DNA from: Bacillota bacterium | Lineage (GTDB): Bacteria; Bacillota; Limnochordia; Limnochordales; Limnochordaceae | Length of the DNA: 64,000 bases | Assembly: GCA_017577405.1 (NCBI GenBank) | Contig: PIUA01000021.1 | Coordinates: 167,002-231,001 of the forward strand | Reading direction: 5' to 3' | In this document: one piece after another, positions 52,036-60,974 of the stretch | How positions within the stretch are numbered: position 1 is the first letter of the stretch | Layout of the letters: each line of letters opens with the position of its first letter | Notes under the pieces: model-generated | The model's input: the letters and a program-made list of their open reading frames with translations, nothing else | Database searches by the model: none | Told to the model about the DNA's origin: nothing | Translations under genes and position numbers: made by a program

Positions 52036-53259
52036 ATGAGGGTTGTCGCCTTGGTGCCCGCCGCAGGCCGCGGGGAGCGGATGCGGCGGGCGCTGCGCGC
52101 GCGGGGCGGGGAAGCCCCGGCGCCCAGAAAGCTTTTCCTCCCCCTGGCCGGCCGGCCCGTCCTCCAATGGACATTAGAGGCCCTGCAGCGCTCGCCGGCC
52201 GTCGAGGCCCTCTGGGTGGCGGCGCCGCCAGGGGAGACGGCGGCCCTGGAGGCCACCCTGGCCGCCTGGGGCCTGAACCCGGTGCATGTGGTGGAAGGCG
52301 GGGCGAGCCGCCAGGAGTCGGTTCGGCGCCTGCTGGAGGCCCTGCCTGAATCAGTCGAGTGGGTGGTGGTCCACGACGGCGCCCGTCCCCTGGTGGCCCC
52401 GGAGCTGGTGGAGCGGGTGCTGGCCGCCGCCCTCCGGGAGGGGGCGGCCGCGTGCGGCCTTCCGGTCCATGAGACGGTCAAGCGGGTCGATGGGACAGGG
52501 CTGGTGGTGGAGACGGTGGACCGGGAGGGCCTGTGGACCATTCAGACGCCTCAGGCCTTCCGGCGAGATCTCCTCCTCCAGGCCCACCGCCAGGCCCTGG
52601 CCGACGGGGCGTCGGGAACGGACGACGCCGCGCTGGTGGAGCGCCTAGGCCGTCCCGTCCGCGTGGTCCCCGGCCACCCGGCGAACCTGAAGGTGACCAC
52701 ACCCGACGACTTGGTCCGGGCCGAGGCTTGGCTCCAGCGCCCGGAAGGGCTGGCGACGGCCGTGCCCCCGGCCTGGGGCCTCCGAGCCGGCTTTGGCTTT
52801 GATGTCCACCGGCTGGCGCCCGGGCGGCCCTTGATCCTGGGCGGGGTGACCATCCCCTGGGAGCGGGGCTTGGTAGGCCACTCGGATGGAGACGCCCTCT
52901 CCCATGCCATCGCCGACGCGCTCCTGGGCGCGGCCGGCCTGGGGGACTTGGGGGGCCACTTTCCTGACGATGATCCGGCCTTTGCCGGGGCCTACAGCCT
53001 GGGCCTCCTCCGGCGGGTGGTGGAGGCGGTGGACGAGGCGGGGCTTCAGGTGGTGGCGGTGGATGCCACCATCCTGGCCCAGGAACCCCGTCTGGCCCCC
53101 TACGTGCCCGCCATGGTCGCCAAGCTGAGGGAGGTCTTGGGGGCCCAGGCGGAGGTCAATGTGAAAGCGACCCGCCCCGAGGGTCTGGGCGCCCTGGGGC
53201 GGGCCGAAGGGATCGCAGCCTTCTGTGTGGCCATCTGCGCTCCCCGGGTGGTGGGGTAG
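52036..53259 (+). CDS. ispDF: Bifunctional IspDF (MEP-pathway isoprenoid synthesis)
   Basis: 407 residues. Residues 1 to ~240 are IspD (CTP:MEP cytidylyltransferase), with LVPAAGRGERM and VVVHDGARPLV. Residues ~245-407 are IspF (MECDP synthase), with FGFDVHRLAPG, VGHSDGDALSHAIADALLGAAGLGDLGGHFPDDDP and VKATRPEGLGALGR. They catalyse the third and fifth steps of the non-mevalonate route to IPP. IspD and IspF are separate in most bacteria; the fused form is seen in some. ATG 52036 has AGAGGAGGG upstream. Its stop is 19 bp from the ribH stop on the other strand. Confidence 0.95.
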   Translation: MRVVALVPAAGRGERMRRALRARGGEAPAPRKLFLPLAGRPVLQWTLEALQRSPAVEALWVAAPPGETAALEATLAAWGLNPVHVVEGGASRQESVRRLLEALPESVEWVVVHDGARPLVAPELVERVLAAALREGAAACGLPVHETVKRVDGTGLVVETVDREGLWTIQTPQAFRRDLLLQAHRQALADGASGTDDAALVERLGRPVRVVPGHPANLKVTTPDDLVRAEAWLQRPEGLATAVPPAWGLRAGFGFDVHRLAPGRPLILGGVTIPWERGLVGHSDGDALSHAIADALLGAAGLGDLGGHFPDDDPAFAGAYSLGLLRRVVEAVDEAGLQVVAVDATILAQEPRLAPYVPAMVAKLREVLGAQAEVNVKATRPEGLGALGRAEGIAAFCVAICAPRVVG

Positions 53260-53278
53260 CAGGGGCGGGTCCGGGCCG

Positions 53279-53761
53279 TCAGGCGGGGGGTGCCTGCCAC
53301 CGGCGGAGGAGGTTGGCCATCTCCACCGCGGCCTGGGCCGCCTCGGCCCCCTTGTTGCCCGCCTTGCCGCCGGCCCGGTCCAGGGCCTGCTCCAGGTTCT
53401 CGGTGGTCAGCACGCCCAGGGTGCAGGGAATCCCCGTGGTGAGGGCCACTTCCTGGATGCCCCGAATGGCCTCCTGGGCCACGTACTCGAAGTGCGCGGT
53501 CTCGCCCCGGATCACCACCCCCAGGCAGACCACCGCGTCCACCTGGCCCGAGCGGGCGAGGGCCAGGGCGGCGACCGGCAGCTCAAAGGCGCCCGGCACC
53601 CGGGCTACCTGGATCCCTTCAGCCGGTACCCCCAGCCGGCTCAGCTCTGCCAGGGCTCCGTCCAGGAGCCGGTCGGTCACCAGGCTGTTGAACCGGGAGG
53701 CGATCACGCCGATCCGGAGCTGACGTCCGTCGAGGGAAGCTTCCACGGGTGCGGGCCTCAT
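53279..53761 (-). CDS. ribH: 6,7-dimethyl-8-ribityllumazine synthase
   Basis: 160 residues. It condenses dihydroxybutanone phosphate with the ribitylamino-pyrimidine, the penultimate step to riboflavin, usually as a 60-mer capsid. Motifs are [50 protein letters not shown] and [11 protein letters not shown], all typical. ATG 53761 overlaps the ribBA stop by four bases (ATGA), so it is coupled. Last gene of the rib operon. Confidence 0.96.
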   Translation of the reverse strand: MRPAPVEASLDGRQLRIGVIASRFNSLVTDRLLDGALAELSRLGVPAEGIQVARVPGAFELPVAALALARSGQVDAVVCLGVVIRGETAHFEYVAQEAIRGIQEVALTTGIPCTLGVLTTENLEQALDRAGGKAGNKGAEAAQAAVEMANLLRRWQAPPA

Positions 53762-54993
53762 CCTTGGGTCACCCTTTCTGCGAGAGCCTCTTCCAGCCAA
53801 TGGCCCATCTTGGTCCGTTTGGTCTCCAGGTAGCGACGGTTGCTGGGGTTGGCCCCGATCTCCAGCGGCACCCGCTCCACCACCTCAATCCCGTAGCCTT
53901 CCAGGCTCCGGACCTTGTCGGGGTTGTTGGTCATGAGGCGGACCGACCGGACACCCAGGTCCTTGAGGATCTGGGCGCTGATGCCGTACTCCCGGAGATC
54001 GGCGGGGAAACCCAGGGCGTGGTTGGCCTCCACCGTATCCAGCCCCTGATCCTGGAGGGCGTAGGCCCGGATCTTGTTGAGAAGGCCGATGCCCCGGCCT
54101 TCCTGGCGCATGTAGATGAGGACGCCCCGGCCCTCCCACTCGATGTGCTGGAGGGCCGCTTCCAGCTGGGGCCCGCAGTCGCACCGGAAGCTCCCGAACA
54201 CCTCGCCCGTGAGGCACTCGGAGTGGACCCGGACCAGGACGGGCTCGCCGTCGTCCACCTCACCCTTGACCAGGGCGACGTGGTGTTCCCCGGGAGCGAT
54301 GGCCTCGTAGCCCACCAGGCGGAAGGTGCCGTGCTCGGTGGGCAGGCGGGTCTCGGCCACCGGCCGGACCACCTGCTCATGGTGCATCCGGTACCGGATC
54401 ACATCCCGGACCGAGAGCAGGACCAGCCCGTGCTCCTGGGCGAAAACCTCCAGCTCGGGACGCCGGGCCATGGTGCCGTCGGGGTTCATGATCTCGCAGA
54501 TGACCCCCACGGGCTGGAGACCGGCCAAGCGCATGAGGTCCACCGCCGCCTCGGTGTGCCCCGCCCGGCGCAGGACCCCGCCCGCCTTCGCCTTCAAGGG
54601 GAAGATGTGGCCGGGCCGGATGAGATCCTCCGGCCGGGTGGCCGGGTCGGCCAGGAGCTGGACGGTCCGGGCCCGTTCCGCCGCGGAGATGCCGGTGCGC
54701 ACCCCCCGGGCGTCGACGGAGACGGTGAAGGCGGTCCCCATCGATTCCTCCCCCTGGTCGACCATCAAGGGCAGCTGGAGCTCGGCCGCCCGCTCCGCGG
54801 TCATGGGCACGCAGACCAACCCCCGGCCGTACCGGGTCATGAAGTTGATGGCCTCCGGTGTCGCCTTCTCCGCGGCCATCACCAGGTCGCCTTCGTTCTC
54901 CCGGTCTTCATCGTCCACGACGATGATCATCCGGCCCGCCCGAAGGGCCTCCAGGGCCTTCTCCACCCGTTCCAGAGCGGTCTTGGGGTCCAT
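53758..54993 (-). CDS. ribBA: Bifunctional RibBA (DHBP synthase / GTP cyclohydrolase II)
   Basis: 411 residues. Residues 1-205 are RibB (from ribulose 5-phosphate), with [18 protein letters not shown]. Residues 206-411 are RibA (opens GTP), with [21 protein letters not shown], whose three Cys bind zinc, and [22 protein letters not shown] 54993 overlaps the last base of the ribE stop (TAATG), and a GGAGG site lies inside the end of ribE. Its stop overlaps ribH. Confidence 0.96.
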   Translation of the reverse strand: MDPKTALERVEKALEALRAGRMIIVVDDEDRENEGDLVMAAEKATPEAINFMTRYGRGLVCVPMTAERAAELQLPLMVDQGEESMGTAFTVSVDARGVRTGISAAERARTVQLLADPATRPEDLIRPGHIFPLKAKAGGVLRRAGHTEAAVDLMRLAGLQPVGVICEIMNPDGTMARRPELEVFAQEHGLVLLSVRDVIRYRMHHEQVVRPVAETRLPTEHGTFRLVGYEAIAPGEHHVALVKGEVDDGEPVLVRVHSECLTGEVFGSFRCDCGPQLEAALQHIEWEGRGVLIYMRQEGRGIGLLNKIRAYALQDQGLDTVEANHALGFPADLREYGISAQILKDLGVRSVRLMTNNPDKVRSLEGYGIEVVERVPLEIGANPSNRRYLETKRTKMGHWLEEALAERVTQG

Positions 54994-55622
54994 TAGGGGG
55001 TCACCTCCTGACCCGGCACCGCGCCGGCTTGGAGCAGGGTCTCCATGTACCGGGCGAGCGCATCCACCTCAACGTTGATCCGGTCACCCGGCTGCCGGCG
55101 GCCGAGGGTGGTCACCTCCCATGTGTGGGGGATGATCATGACGGCCACCTGGATTTGGTCGCCGACCTGGCGCCGCGCCGCGATGGTCATGCTGACGCCG
55201 TCCAGGGCGACGGAGCCCTTGTAGGGCATGTACTTGGTCAGGCTCTGGTCGGGCAGGAGCCACATCCGGTGGCTCTCCCCCTCGGGCAGCACCTCCACCA
55301 CCTGGGCCGTGCCGTCCACGTGGCCCAACACCATGTGCCCGTCCAGGCGGCCGTTCATCTGCAGGGCCCGCTCCAAGTTGACGGGGTGGCCCGGCGCCAA
55401 ATCCCCCAGGTTGGTCCGAGCCAGGGTTTCAGGCGCACACTCGACGGTGAAGGTGGCCGCATCCCGCTCCACCACCGTGAGGCACGTGCCGTTGACGGCG
55501 ATGCTGGAGCCGATCTCCAGGTCGTCCATCACCTTCTCGGCCTGGATGACCAAACGGGTCAGCCCCTCCCGGCGCTCGACGGCCTGGACCTGGCCCATCT
55601 CCTCCACGATGCCAGTAAACAT
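54993..55622 (-). CDS. ribE: Riboflavin synthase, alpha subunit type
   Basis: 209 residues. It dismutates two lumazine molecules into riboflavin. Two lumazine-binding barrels repeat: [20 protein letters not shown]...[13 protein letters not shown]...LGHVDGTAQ, then [15 protein letters not shown]...[15 protein letters not shown] 55622 is 15 nt after the ribD stop with GGGAGGGGGAG upstream. Second gene of the rib operon. Confidence 0.96.
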   Translation of the reverse strand: MFTGIVEEMGQVQAVERREGLTRLVIQAEKVMDDLEIGSSIAVNGTCLTVVERDAATFTVECAPETLARTNLGDLAPGHPVNLERALQMNGRLDGHMVLGHVDGTAQVVEVLPEGESHRMWLLPDQSLTKYMPYKGSVALDGVSMTIAARRQVGDQIQVAVMIIPHTWEVTTLGRRQPGDRINVEVDALARYMETLLQAGAVPGQEVTP

Positions 55623-55637
55623 CAGTCTCCCCCTCCC

Positions 55638-56816
55638 TCACGATGCCGCGGGCGACGCCTCCGCCGCCCGGACAGGAACCCCTTCAAAGACCACATCGCT
55701 CCCCACACGCCGAACGCGCCCGGGCTCCAGGCGCCACCCCTCGGCCAGCCGGTCCTTGGGGTGGCCCGCCACCGCGGGCACCCCTCCCGGATCGCCGAGG
55801 ATGCGGGGAGCCACATACCAGCTCACCCAGTCGACCAGGCCTTGCTCCAGGAGGGCCGCGGCCAGCCGGGACCCCCCCTCCACCAGGACCGAGGCGATCT
55901 CCGCCTCACCCAACCGGCGGAGGAGGGCCTGCAGATCCAGGCCGGTCCCAGGGCTGGCAGGATCGGGCGGAAGCCGCCAGACCTGGACTCCCCTGGCCAG
56001 CAGCTCCCGCTCCGTCGCCGGCGAGGCGTCGGGACCCGTGGCGACCACGGTGGGGATCGCCCCCGCGGAGGTGACCAGCTGGGCATGGAGAGGCAGCTGG
56101 AGGCGGCGGCTCACCACCACCCGCCAGGGCTGGTGGATGCCCCCGGGGGGCTCCACATCCCGGACGGTGAGGGCCGGATCATCGATCCGGACGGTCCCGG
56201 CTCCGACCATGACCGCCCCGGAGCTGTGACGGAGCCAGTGGACCTCCTGGCGGGCTGCGGGCGAGGTGATCCAGCGCGCGTCGCCGGTGCGCGCCGCCAG
56301 CCGGCCGTCCAGGGTGCTGGCCAGCTTCAGGTGGACCCACGGCCGGCCGAGGTGGATGTAGGTGGGAAACCAGGGGTTGATCGCCTCGCTCTCGGCCGCC
56401 CTGAGCCCCACGTCCACGGTGATGCCGGCCTGCCGCAGGCGCTCGATGCCTCCACCGGCGACCCGGGGGTTGGGGTCCCGGGCCGCCACCACCACCCGCT
56501 GGATCCCGGCGGCCAGGATGGCCTCGGTGCAGGGGGGCGTCCGCCCCTGGTGGCTGCAGGGTTCCAGGGTGACGTAGAGGGTGGCGCCTCGGGCCCCCTC
56601 GCCCGCTTCCCTCAGGGCCAGGACCTCGGCGTGGGGCTCCCCGGCCCGGCGGTGGAACCCCTGCCCCACCACCTGGCCGTCCCGCACCACCACCGCGCCC
56701 ACCGCCGGGTTGGGCTGGCTGTGCCCGATCCCCTGGCGGGCCAAGGCCAGGGCCTGGCCCATCCACCGGTGGTCGTCGGCGCTGAAAGGATCCGGAGCGG
56801 CCTCCCGAGTCTCCAC
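55638..56816 (-). CDS. ribD: Bifunctional RibD (deaminase / reductase)
   Basis: 392 residues. The N-terminal cytidine-deaminase-like domain has PNPAVGAVVV, PHAEVLAL (zinc His, Glu) and LEPCSHQGRTPPC (zinc Cys pair). The C-terminal reductase domain has KLASTLDGRLA, VEGGSRLAAALLEQG and an HPKDRLAEGWRL end. They catalyse the second and third steps after GTP opening. GTG 56816 follows AAGGGGG. The track ORF runs on to 57236 through the FMN riboswitch, so that extension is not coding. First gene of the operon. Confidence 0.95.
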   Translation of the reverse strand: METREAAPDPFSADDHRWMGQALALARQGIGHSQPNPAVGAVVVRDGQVVGQGFHRRAGEPHAEVLALREAGEGARGATLYVTLEPCSHQGRTPPCTEAILAAGIQRVVVAARDPNPRVAGGGIERLRQAGITVDVGLRAAESEAINPWFPTYIHLGRPWVHLKLASTLDGRLAARTGDARWITSPAARQEVHWLRHSSGAVMVGAGTVRIDDPALTVRDVEPPGGIHQPWRVVVSRRLQLPLHAQLVTSAGAIPTVVATGPDASPATERELLARGVQVWRLPPDPASPGTGLDLQALLRRLGEAEIASVLVEGGSRLAAALLEQGLVDWVSWYVAPRILGDPGGVPAVAGHPKDRLAEGWRLEPGRVRRVGSDVVFEGVPVRAAEASPAAS

Positions 56817-56845
56817 CCAACCTGTCCCCCTTGCCGCACCCCAAC

Positions 56846-56878
56846 AAAAAACCCCGGGGGCGAAAACACCCTCGGGGC
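56846..56878 (-). terminator. Expression-platform terminator of the FMN riboswitch
   Basis: Minus strand: CCCCGAGGG and CCCCCGGGG form a 9-bp stem with one mismatch, then TTTTTTG. It lies between aptamer and ribD. Confidence 0.8.
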
Positions 56879-56904
56879 ACAAGACGGCCGCGCGCGGTCG
56901 CCTG

Positions 56905-57050
56905 GGACCTTCTCCCATCCGGACTTTACCGTCGGCCCCGGATTCGCACCGGGTCAACCCTGATGCCAGGGCTCGTGGGCTCGCGGCGTGTGGCCGCATC
57001 ACCACCGGTCGGGAATTGCGCCAGAGGCGCTCACCCTGCCCCGAAGGTCC
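56905..57050 (-). promoter_or_regulatory. FMN riboswitch (RFN element)
   Basis: Read on the minus strand: CTTCGGGGCAGGGTG at the 5' end, then AATTCCCGACCGGTGG, GAGCCCACGAGCC, and at the 3' end GCCGACGGTAAAGTCCGGAT, with GAAGGTCC closing P1 against GGACCTTC. These are the conserved RFN blocks. FMN binding favours the terminator and lowers riboflavin synthesis. It controls ribD-ribE-ribBA-ribH. Confidence 0.97.
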
Positions 57051-57067
57051 TGATCGATTGCACTTCC

Positions 57068-57096
57068 AGGATATCACCGAACGGCCGGCGAAGCAA
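57068..57096 (-). promoter_or_regulatory. Promoter of the rib operon
   Basis: Minus strand: TTGCTT (57096-57091), 17-nt spacer, TATCCT (57073-57068). Transcription would start about 10 nt before the FMN aptamer. Confidence 0.55.
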
Positions 57097-57132
57097 CGAC
57101 CTTGCTCCAAGGCGGCAAAGGAGGGTGAGGGG

Positions 57133-57585
57133 TTGCGGCGGCGCTGGACGGTGGCGGTCTTCGTTGTCCACCAGGGGCGGGTGCTCCTCCTCTGGCACCG
57201 GAAGCACCAGACGTGGCTGCCCCCGGGAGGCCACATCGAGCCCGACGAGCTGCCCGATGAGGCGGCCCGCCGGGAGGTCCGGGAGGAGACGGGGCTGGAG
57301 GTGGAGCTGGTGGGGCCCCGGGGGCTTCCCGGCCTGGAGCAGCCCCGTCAGCTGGTGGTCCCGGCCGGAATCCAGGTGGAGCCCGCGGGCCCTGGCCGGG
57401 AGCACATCGACCTGGTCTACCTGGCGCGCCCGGTGCGGCTGGGTCCCCTCCGGCCCAATCACGAGTCGGACCACCTGGACTGGTATGGGCCCGACCGCCT
57501 GGCCACCCTCCCCCTCCGGGAGGATGTCCGGCGCTGGTGCCGCCGGGCCCTGGAGGAGTTGGGATCCGGGGAGGCACGGGCCTGA
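57133..57585 (+). CDS. Nudix hydrolase
   Basis: 150 residues. The Nudix box is complete: GGHIEPDELPDEAARREVREETGLEVE (GX5EX7REUXEEXGU), so it hydrolyses a nucleoside diphosphate linked to X, with the substrate unknown. TTG 57133 lies after GGAGGGTGAGGGG. The track ORF starts at 56581 inside the rib riboswitch region, which is not credible. It is divergent from the rib operon and a T-box leader follows, so it may be its own unit. Confidence 0.85.
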   Translation: MRRRWTVAVFVVHQGRVLLLWHRKHQTWLPPGGHIEPDELPDEAARREVREETGLEVELVGPRGLPGLEQPRQLVVPAGIQVEPAGPGREHIDLVYLARPVRLGPLRPNHESDHLDWYGPDRLATLPLREDVRRWCRRALEELGSGEARA

Positions 57586-57593
57586 GGGTCCGG

Positions 57594-57623
57594 TTGACGC
57601 TTGCTGGGCCCAGTTCCTATAAT
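57594..57623 (+). promoter_or_regulatory. Promoter for the T-box/cysE-cysS transcript
   Basis: TTGACG, 18-nt spacer, TATAAT (perfect -10). Confidence 0.75.
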
Positions 57624-57659
57624 GGATCCACCTCTGAGGGATCCACCTCGAGGCCCGCT

Positions 57660-57955
57660 GGGAGCCGGCCTCGGGGCGAGGATGCATCGAAGGCGATGAA
57701 GGGAGAAGGGCCCAAGGTCCGGCCTCCAGAGAGGGGCGTCCCGGCTGCGAGCGCCCTGGCCCGCCTGGTGCCGGTGCCTCCCGGAGCTGCCCGTCCGAAC
57801 GCCCACCGCGGCCAGTAGGGCGTGCCGGTTCCGCCCGTTACTGCGGAGGACGCTGGACGTCCGCAACGAGGGGGCCCGTTCTGGGGGCGGGCCAAGCAGA
57901 GTGGAACCGCGGGGAGACCCGTCTCTGCAGGCAGGCTGCGAGGCGGGCTTTTTTC
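57660..57955 (+). promoter_or_regulatory. T-box leader (tRNA-Cys-responsive) for cysE-cysS
   Basis: The conserved T-box AGAGTGGAACCGCGGG occurs at 57898-57913, before a terminator. Upstream are about 230 nt that can form Stem I to III; no ORF fits. Downstream are serine acetyltransferase and cysteinyl-tRNA synthetase, so it should monitor tRNA-Cys charging: uncharged tRNA stabilises the antiterminator. A candidate TGC specifier is at 57746 but its loop position was not proven. The 405-nt space before cysE is accounted for by this leader and its promoter. Confidence 0.92.
57917..57954 (+). terminator. T-box terminator
   Basis: CCCGTCTC...GC pairs with GCGAGGCGGG (one G-U), then TTTTTT. It overlaps the T-box antiterminator. 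Confidence 0.8.
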
Positions 57956-57991
57956 TTGGGGCCAGGTGCAGGGGTTGTGAGGGGGAAGGGC

Positions 57992-58726
57992 ATGTTTGAA
58001 CGGATCAAGCGGGACATCCAGGTGGTCTTCGAGCGGGACCCGGCCGTCAAGAGCGTCTGGGAGGTCATCTTGGCCTATCCGGGCTTCCACGCCATCCAGA
58101 TCCACCGAATCGCCCACTGGCTCTACCGCCGCCGGCGCTACGTTTTGGCCCGGGTCGTCTCCCACATCGGCCGGTTCCTGACGGGCATTGAGATCCACCC
58201 GGGGGCGAAGCTGGGCCCCGGCCTCTTCATCGATCACGGCATGGGCGTGGTCATCGGCGAGACCGCTGAGATCGGGGAGAATGTCACCCTCTACCAGGGC
58301 GTTGTCCTGGGCGGGACGGGCAAGGAGAAAGGGAAGCGGCACCCGACCATCGGCAACAATGTGGTCATTGCCGCAGGGGCCAAGGTGCTGGGCTCCTTCA
58401 AGGTGGGGGACGGGGCCAAGATCGGGGCGGGGGCGGTGGTCCTCCAGGAGGTGCCCCCCAACTCGACGGTGGTGGGGGTGCCCGGCCGGGTGGTGGTCCA
58501 GGACGGCCGGCGGGTGGACAGCATCGATCTGGACCACGCCCGCCTGCCGGATCCGGTGGCCAGCGCCCTCCAGGCCCTGGAGGCTCGGCTCGCAGCCTTG
58601 GAGGCTCGCTTGGACGCCCTGGAGAAAGGGATGCAGAATGGAAGCGGAGCACAGGGAGGTCAGGACGGTGCCCATCCAGATCTACAACACGCTCACCGGG
58701 AAGAAGGAGCCTCTGGAGACCGTTGA
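57992..58726 (+). CDS. cysE: Serine O-acetyltransferase CysE
   Basis: 244 residues. It transfers acetyl from acetyl-CoA to serine, the first step to cysteine. The left-handed beta-helix shows the hexapeptide pattern: [45 protein letters not shown], with the active-site His in [10 protein letters not shown]. It ends with a helical coiled C-terminus ([22 protein letters not shown]). ATG 57992 follows GAGGGGGAAGGG. The T-box leader precedes it, and cysS begins inside its 3' end. Confidence 0.95.
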   Translation: MFERIKRDIQVVFERDPAVKSVWEVILAYPGFHAIQIHRIAHWLYRRRRYVLARVVSHIGRFLTGIEIHPGAKLGPGLFIDHGMGVVIGETAEIGENVTLYQGVVLGGTGKEKGKRHPTIGNNVVIAAGAKVLGSFKVGDGAKIGAGAVVLQEVPPNSTVVGVPGRVVVQDGRRVDSIDLDHARLPDPVASALQALEARLAALEARLDALEKGMQNGSGAQGGQDGAHPDLQHAHREEGASGDR

Positions 58727-60140
58727 ACCGGGCCGGGTGAAGATGTACTCCTGCGGGCCGACGGTCTACGACTACTTTCATGTGGGGAACGCCCGGGCCT
58801 TCGTGGTGCCTGACGTGATCAAGCGGTACCTGCGGGACCGGGGCTACCAGGTCCTCCACGTCCAGAACGTGACCGATATTGATGATAAGATCATCCAGCG
58901 GGCCCAGAGTCTGGGGGTCTCGGTGGACGAGGTGGTGGACCGCTACACCCGGGCCTACCTGGAGGACCTCCTCCGGCTGGGGTGCGAGATGCCCACGGTC
59001 CTCCCCCGGGCCCGGGACCACGTGGGCCCCATGATCGACCTGATCCGGGTCCTCTTCGACAACGGCCTGGCCTACGCTGCCGGCGGCGACGTCTACTTCT
59101 CCGTCGAACGGTTTCCCCGCTACGGCCAGCTCTCCCGCCAGGAGGTGAGCCAGCTGGAGGCGGGCGCCCGGGTGGAGGCCTCGGCCCACAAGCGCCATCC
59201 GGCCGACTTCGTGCTCTGGAAGGCCGCCAAGCCGGGGGAGCCTTGGTGGGAGTCGCCCTGGGGCCGGGGGCGGCCTGGCTGGCACCTGGAGTGCTCCGCC
59301 ATGTCCATGGCCTACCTGGGGGAGCGCTTCGACATCCACACGGGCGGGGCTGACTTGATCTTCCCCCACCACGAGAACGAGATCGCCCAGAGCGAAGGCG
59401 CCGTGGGGCACCCGGTGGTCACCTACTGGGTGCACAACGGCTACATCAACGTGGACGGCGAGAAGATGTCCAAGTCCCTGGGCAACTTCTGGCTCTTCCG
59501 GGACGTGGCCGACCGCTGGGGCGCGCCGGTGGTCCGGGCCCTGCTCCTCTCCAAGCATTACCGGACGCCCATTGACTTCACCGAGGAGGCGCTGGAGGCC
59601 CAAGCCCGGGGTTTGGAGCGGCTCTACCGGACGGTGGGCGACCTGGCTCGTCGCCTCCACCCCGACGCCCCCCAGCTCTCCTCTGAGGCGGCGGCCGCCG
59701 GGCCGGCTGAACAGGCGCTGGAGCGGGTCCTTCAGGAGAAGGAAGCCGCCTTCCATGAGGCGATGGAGGACGACTTCAACACCGCCATGGCCCTGGCCCG
59801 CCTCTTCGAGCTGGCCCGGGAGGTGAACCGGTACCTGACGGAGGCGGAGCCCGCGCCCCAGCCGGGCCCCCAGCCCACCCTCCACCGGGCGTACCGGCTC
59901 CTCATCCGGCTGGGCGGCATCCTGGGCCTGCGGCTGGACGAACCGCTGCACTCGCGGGCGGACGACGGGGAGCTCCTGGTTCCCTTGGTCGACCTCATCC
60001 TGGAGGTGCGCCAGCAGGTCCGGAGCGAGCGGCGCTTTGATCTGGCCGACCAGATCCGGGACCGGCTGAAAGCCCTGGGCATTCAGGTGGAGGATACCCG
60101 GGAGGGCGCGCGGTGGATCCTCAGCGACGCAAGCCGGTAA
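58668..60140 (+). CDS. cysS: Cysteinyl-tRNA synthetase
   Basis: 490 residues. It charges tRNA-Cys. Class I motifs are [20 protein letters not shown] (HIGH-like) and [11 protein letters not shown] (KMSKS). The zinc ligands are in SCGPTV, LECSAM and FPHHENE. The start is GTG 58668 (GGGAGG at 9 nt) with [17 protein letters not shown], or ATG 58638. It overlaps the cysE 3' end in another frame by 59 nt, so translation is coupled. Under the T-box with cysE. Confidence 0.95.
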   Translation: MPIQIYNTLTGKKEPLETVEPGRVKMYSCGPTVYDYFHVGNARAFVVPDVIKRYLRDRGYQVLHVQNVTDIDDKIIQRAQSLGVSVDEVVDRYTRAYLEDLLRLGCEMPTVLPRARDHVGPMIDLIRVLFDNGLAYAAGGDVYFSVERFPRYGQLSRQEVSQLEAGARVEASAHKRHPADFVLWKAAKPGEPWWESPWGRGRPGWHLECSAMSMAYLGERFDIHTGGADLIFPHHENEIAQSEGAVGHPVVTYWVHNGYINVDGEKMSKSLGNFWLFRDVADRWGAPVVRALLLSKHYRTPIDFTEEALEAQARGLERLYRTVGDLARRLHPDAPQLSSEAAAAGPAEQALERVLQEKEAAFHEAMEDDFNTAMALARLFELAREVNRYLTEAEPAPQPGPQPTLHRAYRLLIRLGGILGLRLDEPLHSRADDGELLVPLVDLILEVRQQVRSERRFDLADQIRDRLKALGIQVEDTREGARWILSDASR

Positions 60141-60946
60141 AGGGCCGAAACCCCCGACGGGAACGAGCCCGCCTCAGCCGGGTGGAGGGGCGCCAGGCGG
60201 TGCTGGAGATGCTCCGTTCGGGCCGGCCCATCGACCGCCTTCTCGTGGCCGAGGGCCGGCGGGGCCGCACTTGGGAGGAGCTCCTGCAGGCGGCCGAAGC
60301 GCGCCAGGTCCCCATCGAGTGGGTGGCGCCGGACGATCTGAACCGGCTCAGCCAGACGGGCCGCCACCAGGGCGTCATCGCGGAAGGACCCGCCCCCGCC
60401 CCCTGGAGCCTGGGGGAGCTCCTCCAGACCCTCGCCCCCAGGGAGGAGGCCCTCCTCCTGGCCTGCGACCAGGTGCAGGATCCGCACAACCTGGGCGCCC
60501 TCATCCGGAGCGCCGACGCCGCCGGCGCCGACGGGGTGGTGGTCCCCGCCCGGCGGAGCGCGACCGTGACCCCGGCGGTGGAGCGGGTGGCCGCTGGCGC
60601 CACCAGCTACCTCCCCTGGGTGGAGGTGGTCAACCTAGCCCGGGCCCTGGTCCAGCTCCAGGAGGCGGGCTTCTGGGTGATGGGGCTTGATCCCGCTGGA
60701 GCCCGGAACCTCTGGGAGGTGGAGCTGCCGCCCCGGCTGGTGGTGGTGGTGGGCTCGGAAGGGGCGGGCTTGCGGCCCCTGGTGCGCCAGCGGTGCGACG
60801 AGCTAATCCGGATTCCCATGCGGGGCCACGTCAGCTCCCTCAACGTCTCGGTGGCGGGGGCCCTCTGCCTCTTCGAGGTCCTCCGCCGCAGGATCCTGGC
60901 GGAGGAGGCGGAAGGCACCAGTCCACCGGCCAGGGGCGGCGCATAG
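60113..60946 (+). CDS. rlmB: 23S rRNA 2'-O-methyltransferase (RlmB/TrmH family)
   Basis: 277 residues with a SpoU/TrmH knot domain: VQDPHNLGALIRSADAAGADGVVVP (motif 1), VVVVGSEGAGLRPLVRQRCDELIRIPM (motif 2), SSLNVSVAGALCLFEVLRRR (motif 3). N-terminal ~30 residues are basic, then the RNA-binding domain VEGRQAVLEMLRSGR. It modifies G2251 of 23S rRNA in E. coli. GTG 60113 overlaps the end of cysS by 28 nt with GGGAGG upstream. Third gene of the cys operon. Confidence 0.92.
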   Translation: MDPQRRKPVKGRNPRRERARLSRVEGRQAVLEMLRSGRPIDRLLVAEGRRGRTWEELLQAAEARQVPIEWVAPDDLNRLSQTGRHQGVIAEGPAPAPWSLGELLQTLAPREEALLLACDQVQDPHNLGALIRSADAAGADGVVVPARRSATVTPAVERVAAGATSYLPWVEVVNLARALVQLQEAGFWVMGLDPAGARNLWEVELPPRLVVVVGSEGAGLRPLVRQRCDELIRIPMRGHVSSLNVSVAGALCLFEVLRRRILAEEAEGTSPPARGGA

Positions 60947-60974
60947 ACTAGGGGCGAAAGGCGGGGATGGGGCC

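Noticed and set aside
56817-57236. N-terminal extension of ribD
   Set aside because: It translates the FMN riboswitch and terminator, which are non-coding.
57640-57660. Two copies of GGATCCACCTC as a repeat element
   Set aside because: A short local duplication in the T-box leader, not seen elsewhere in the window.
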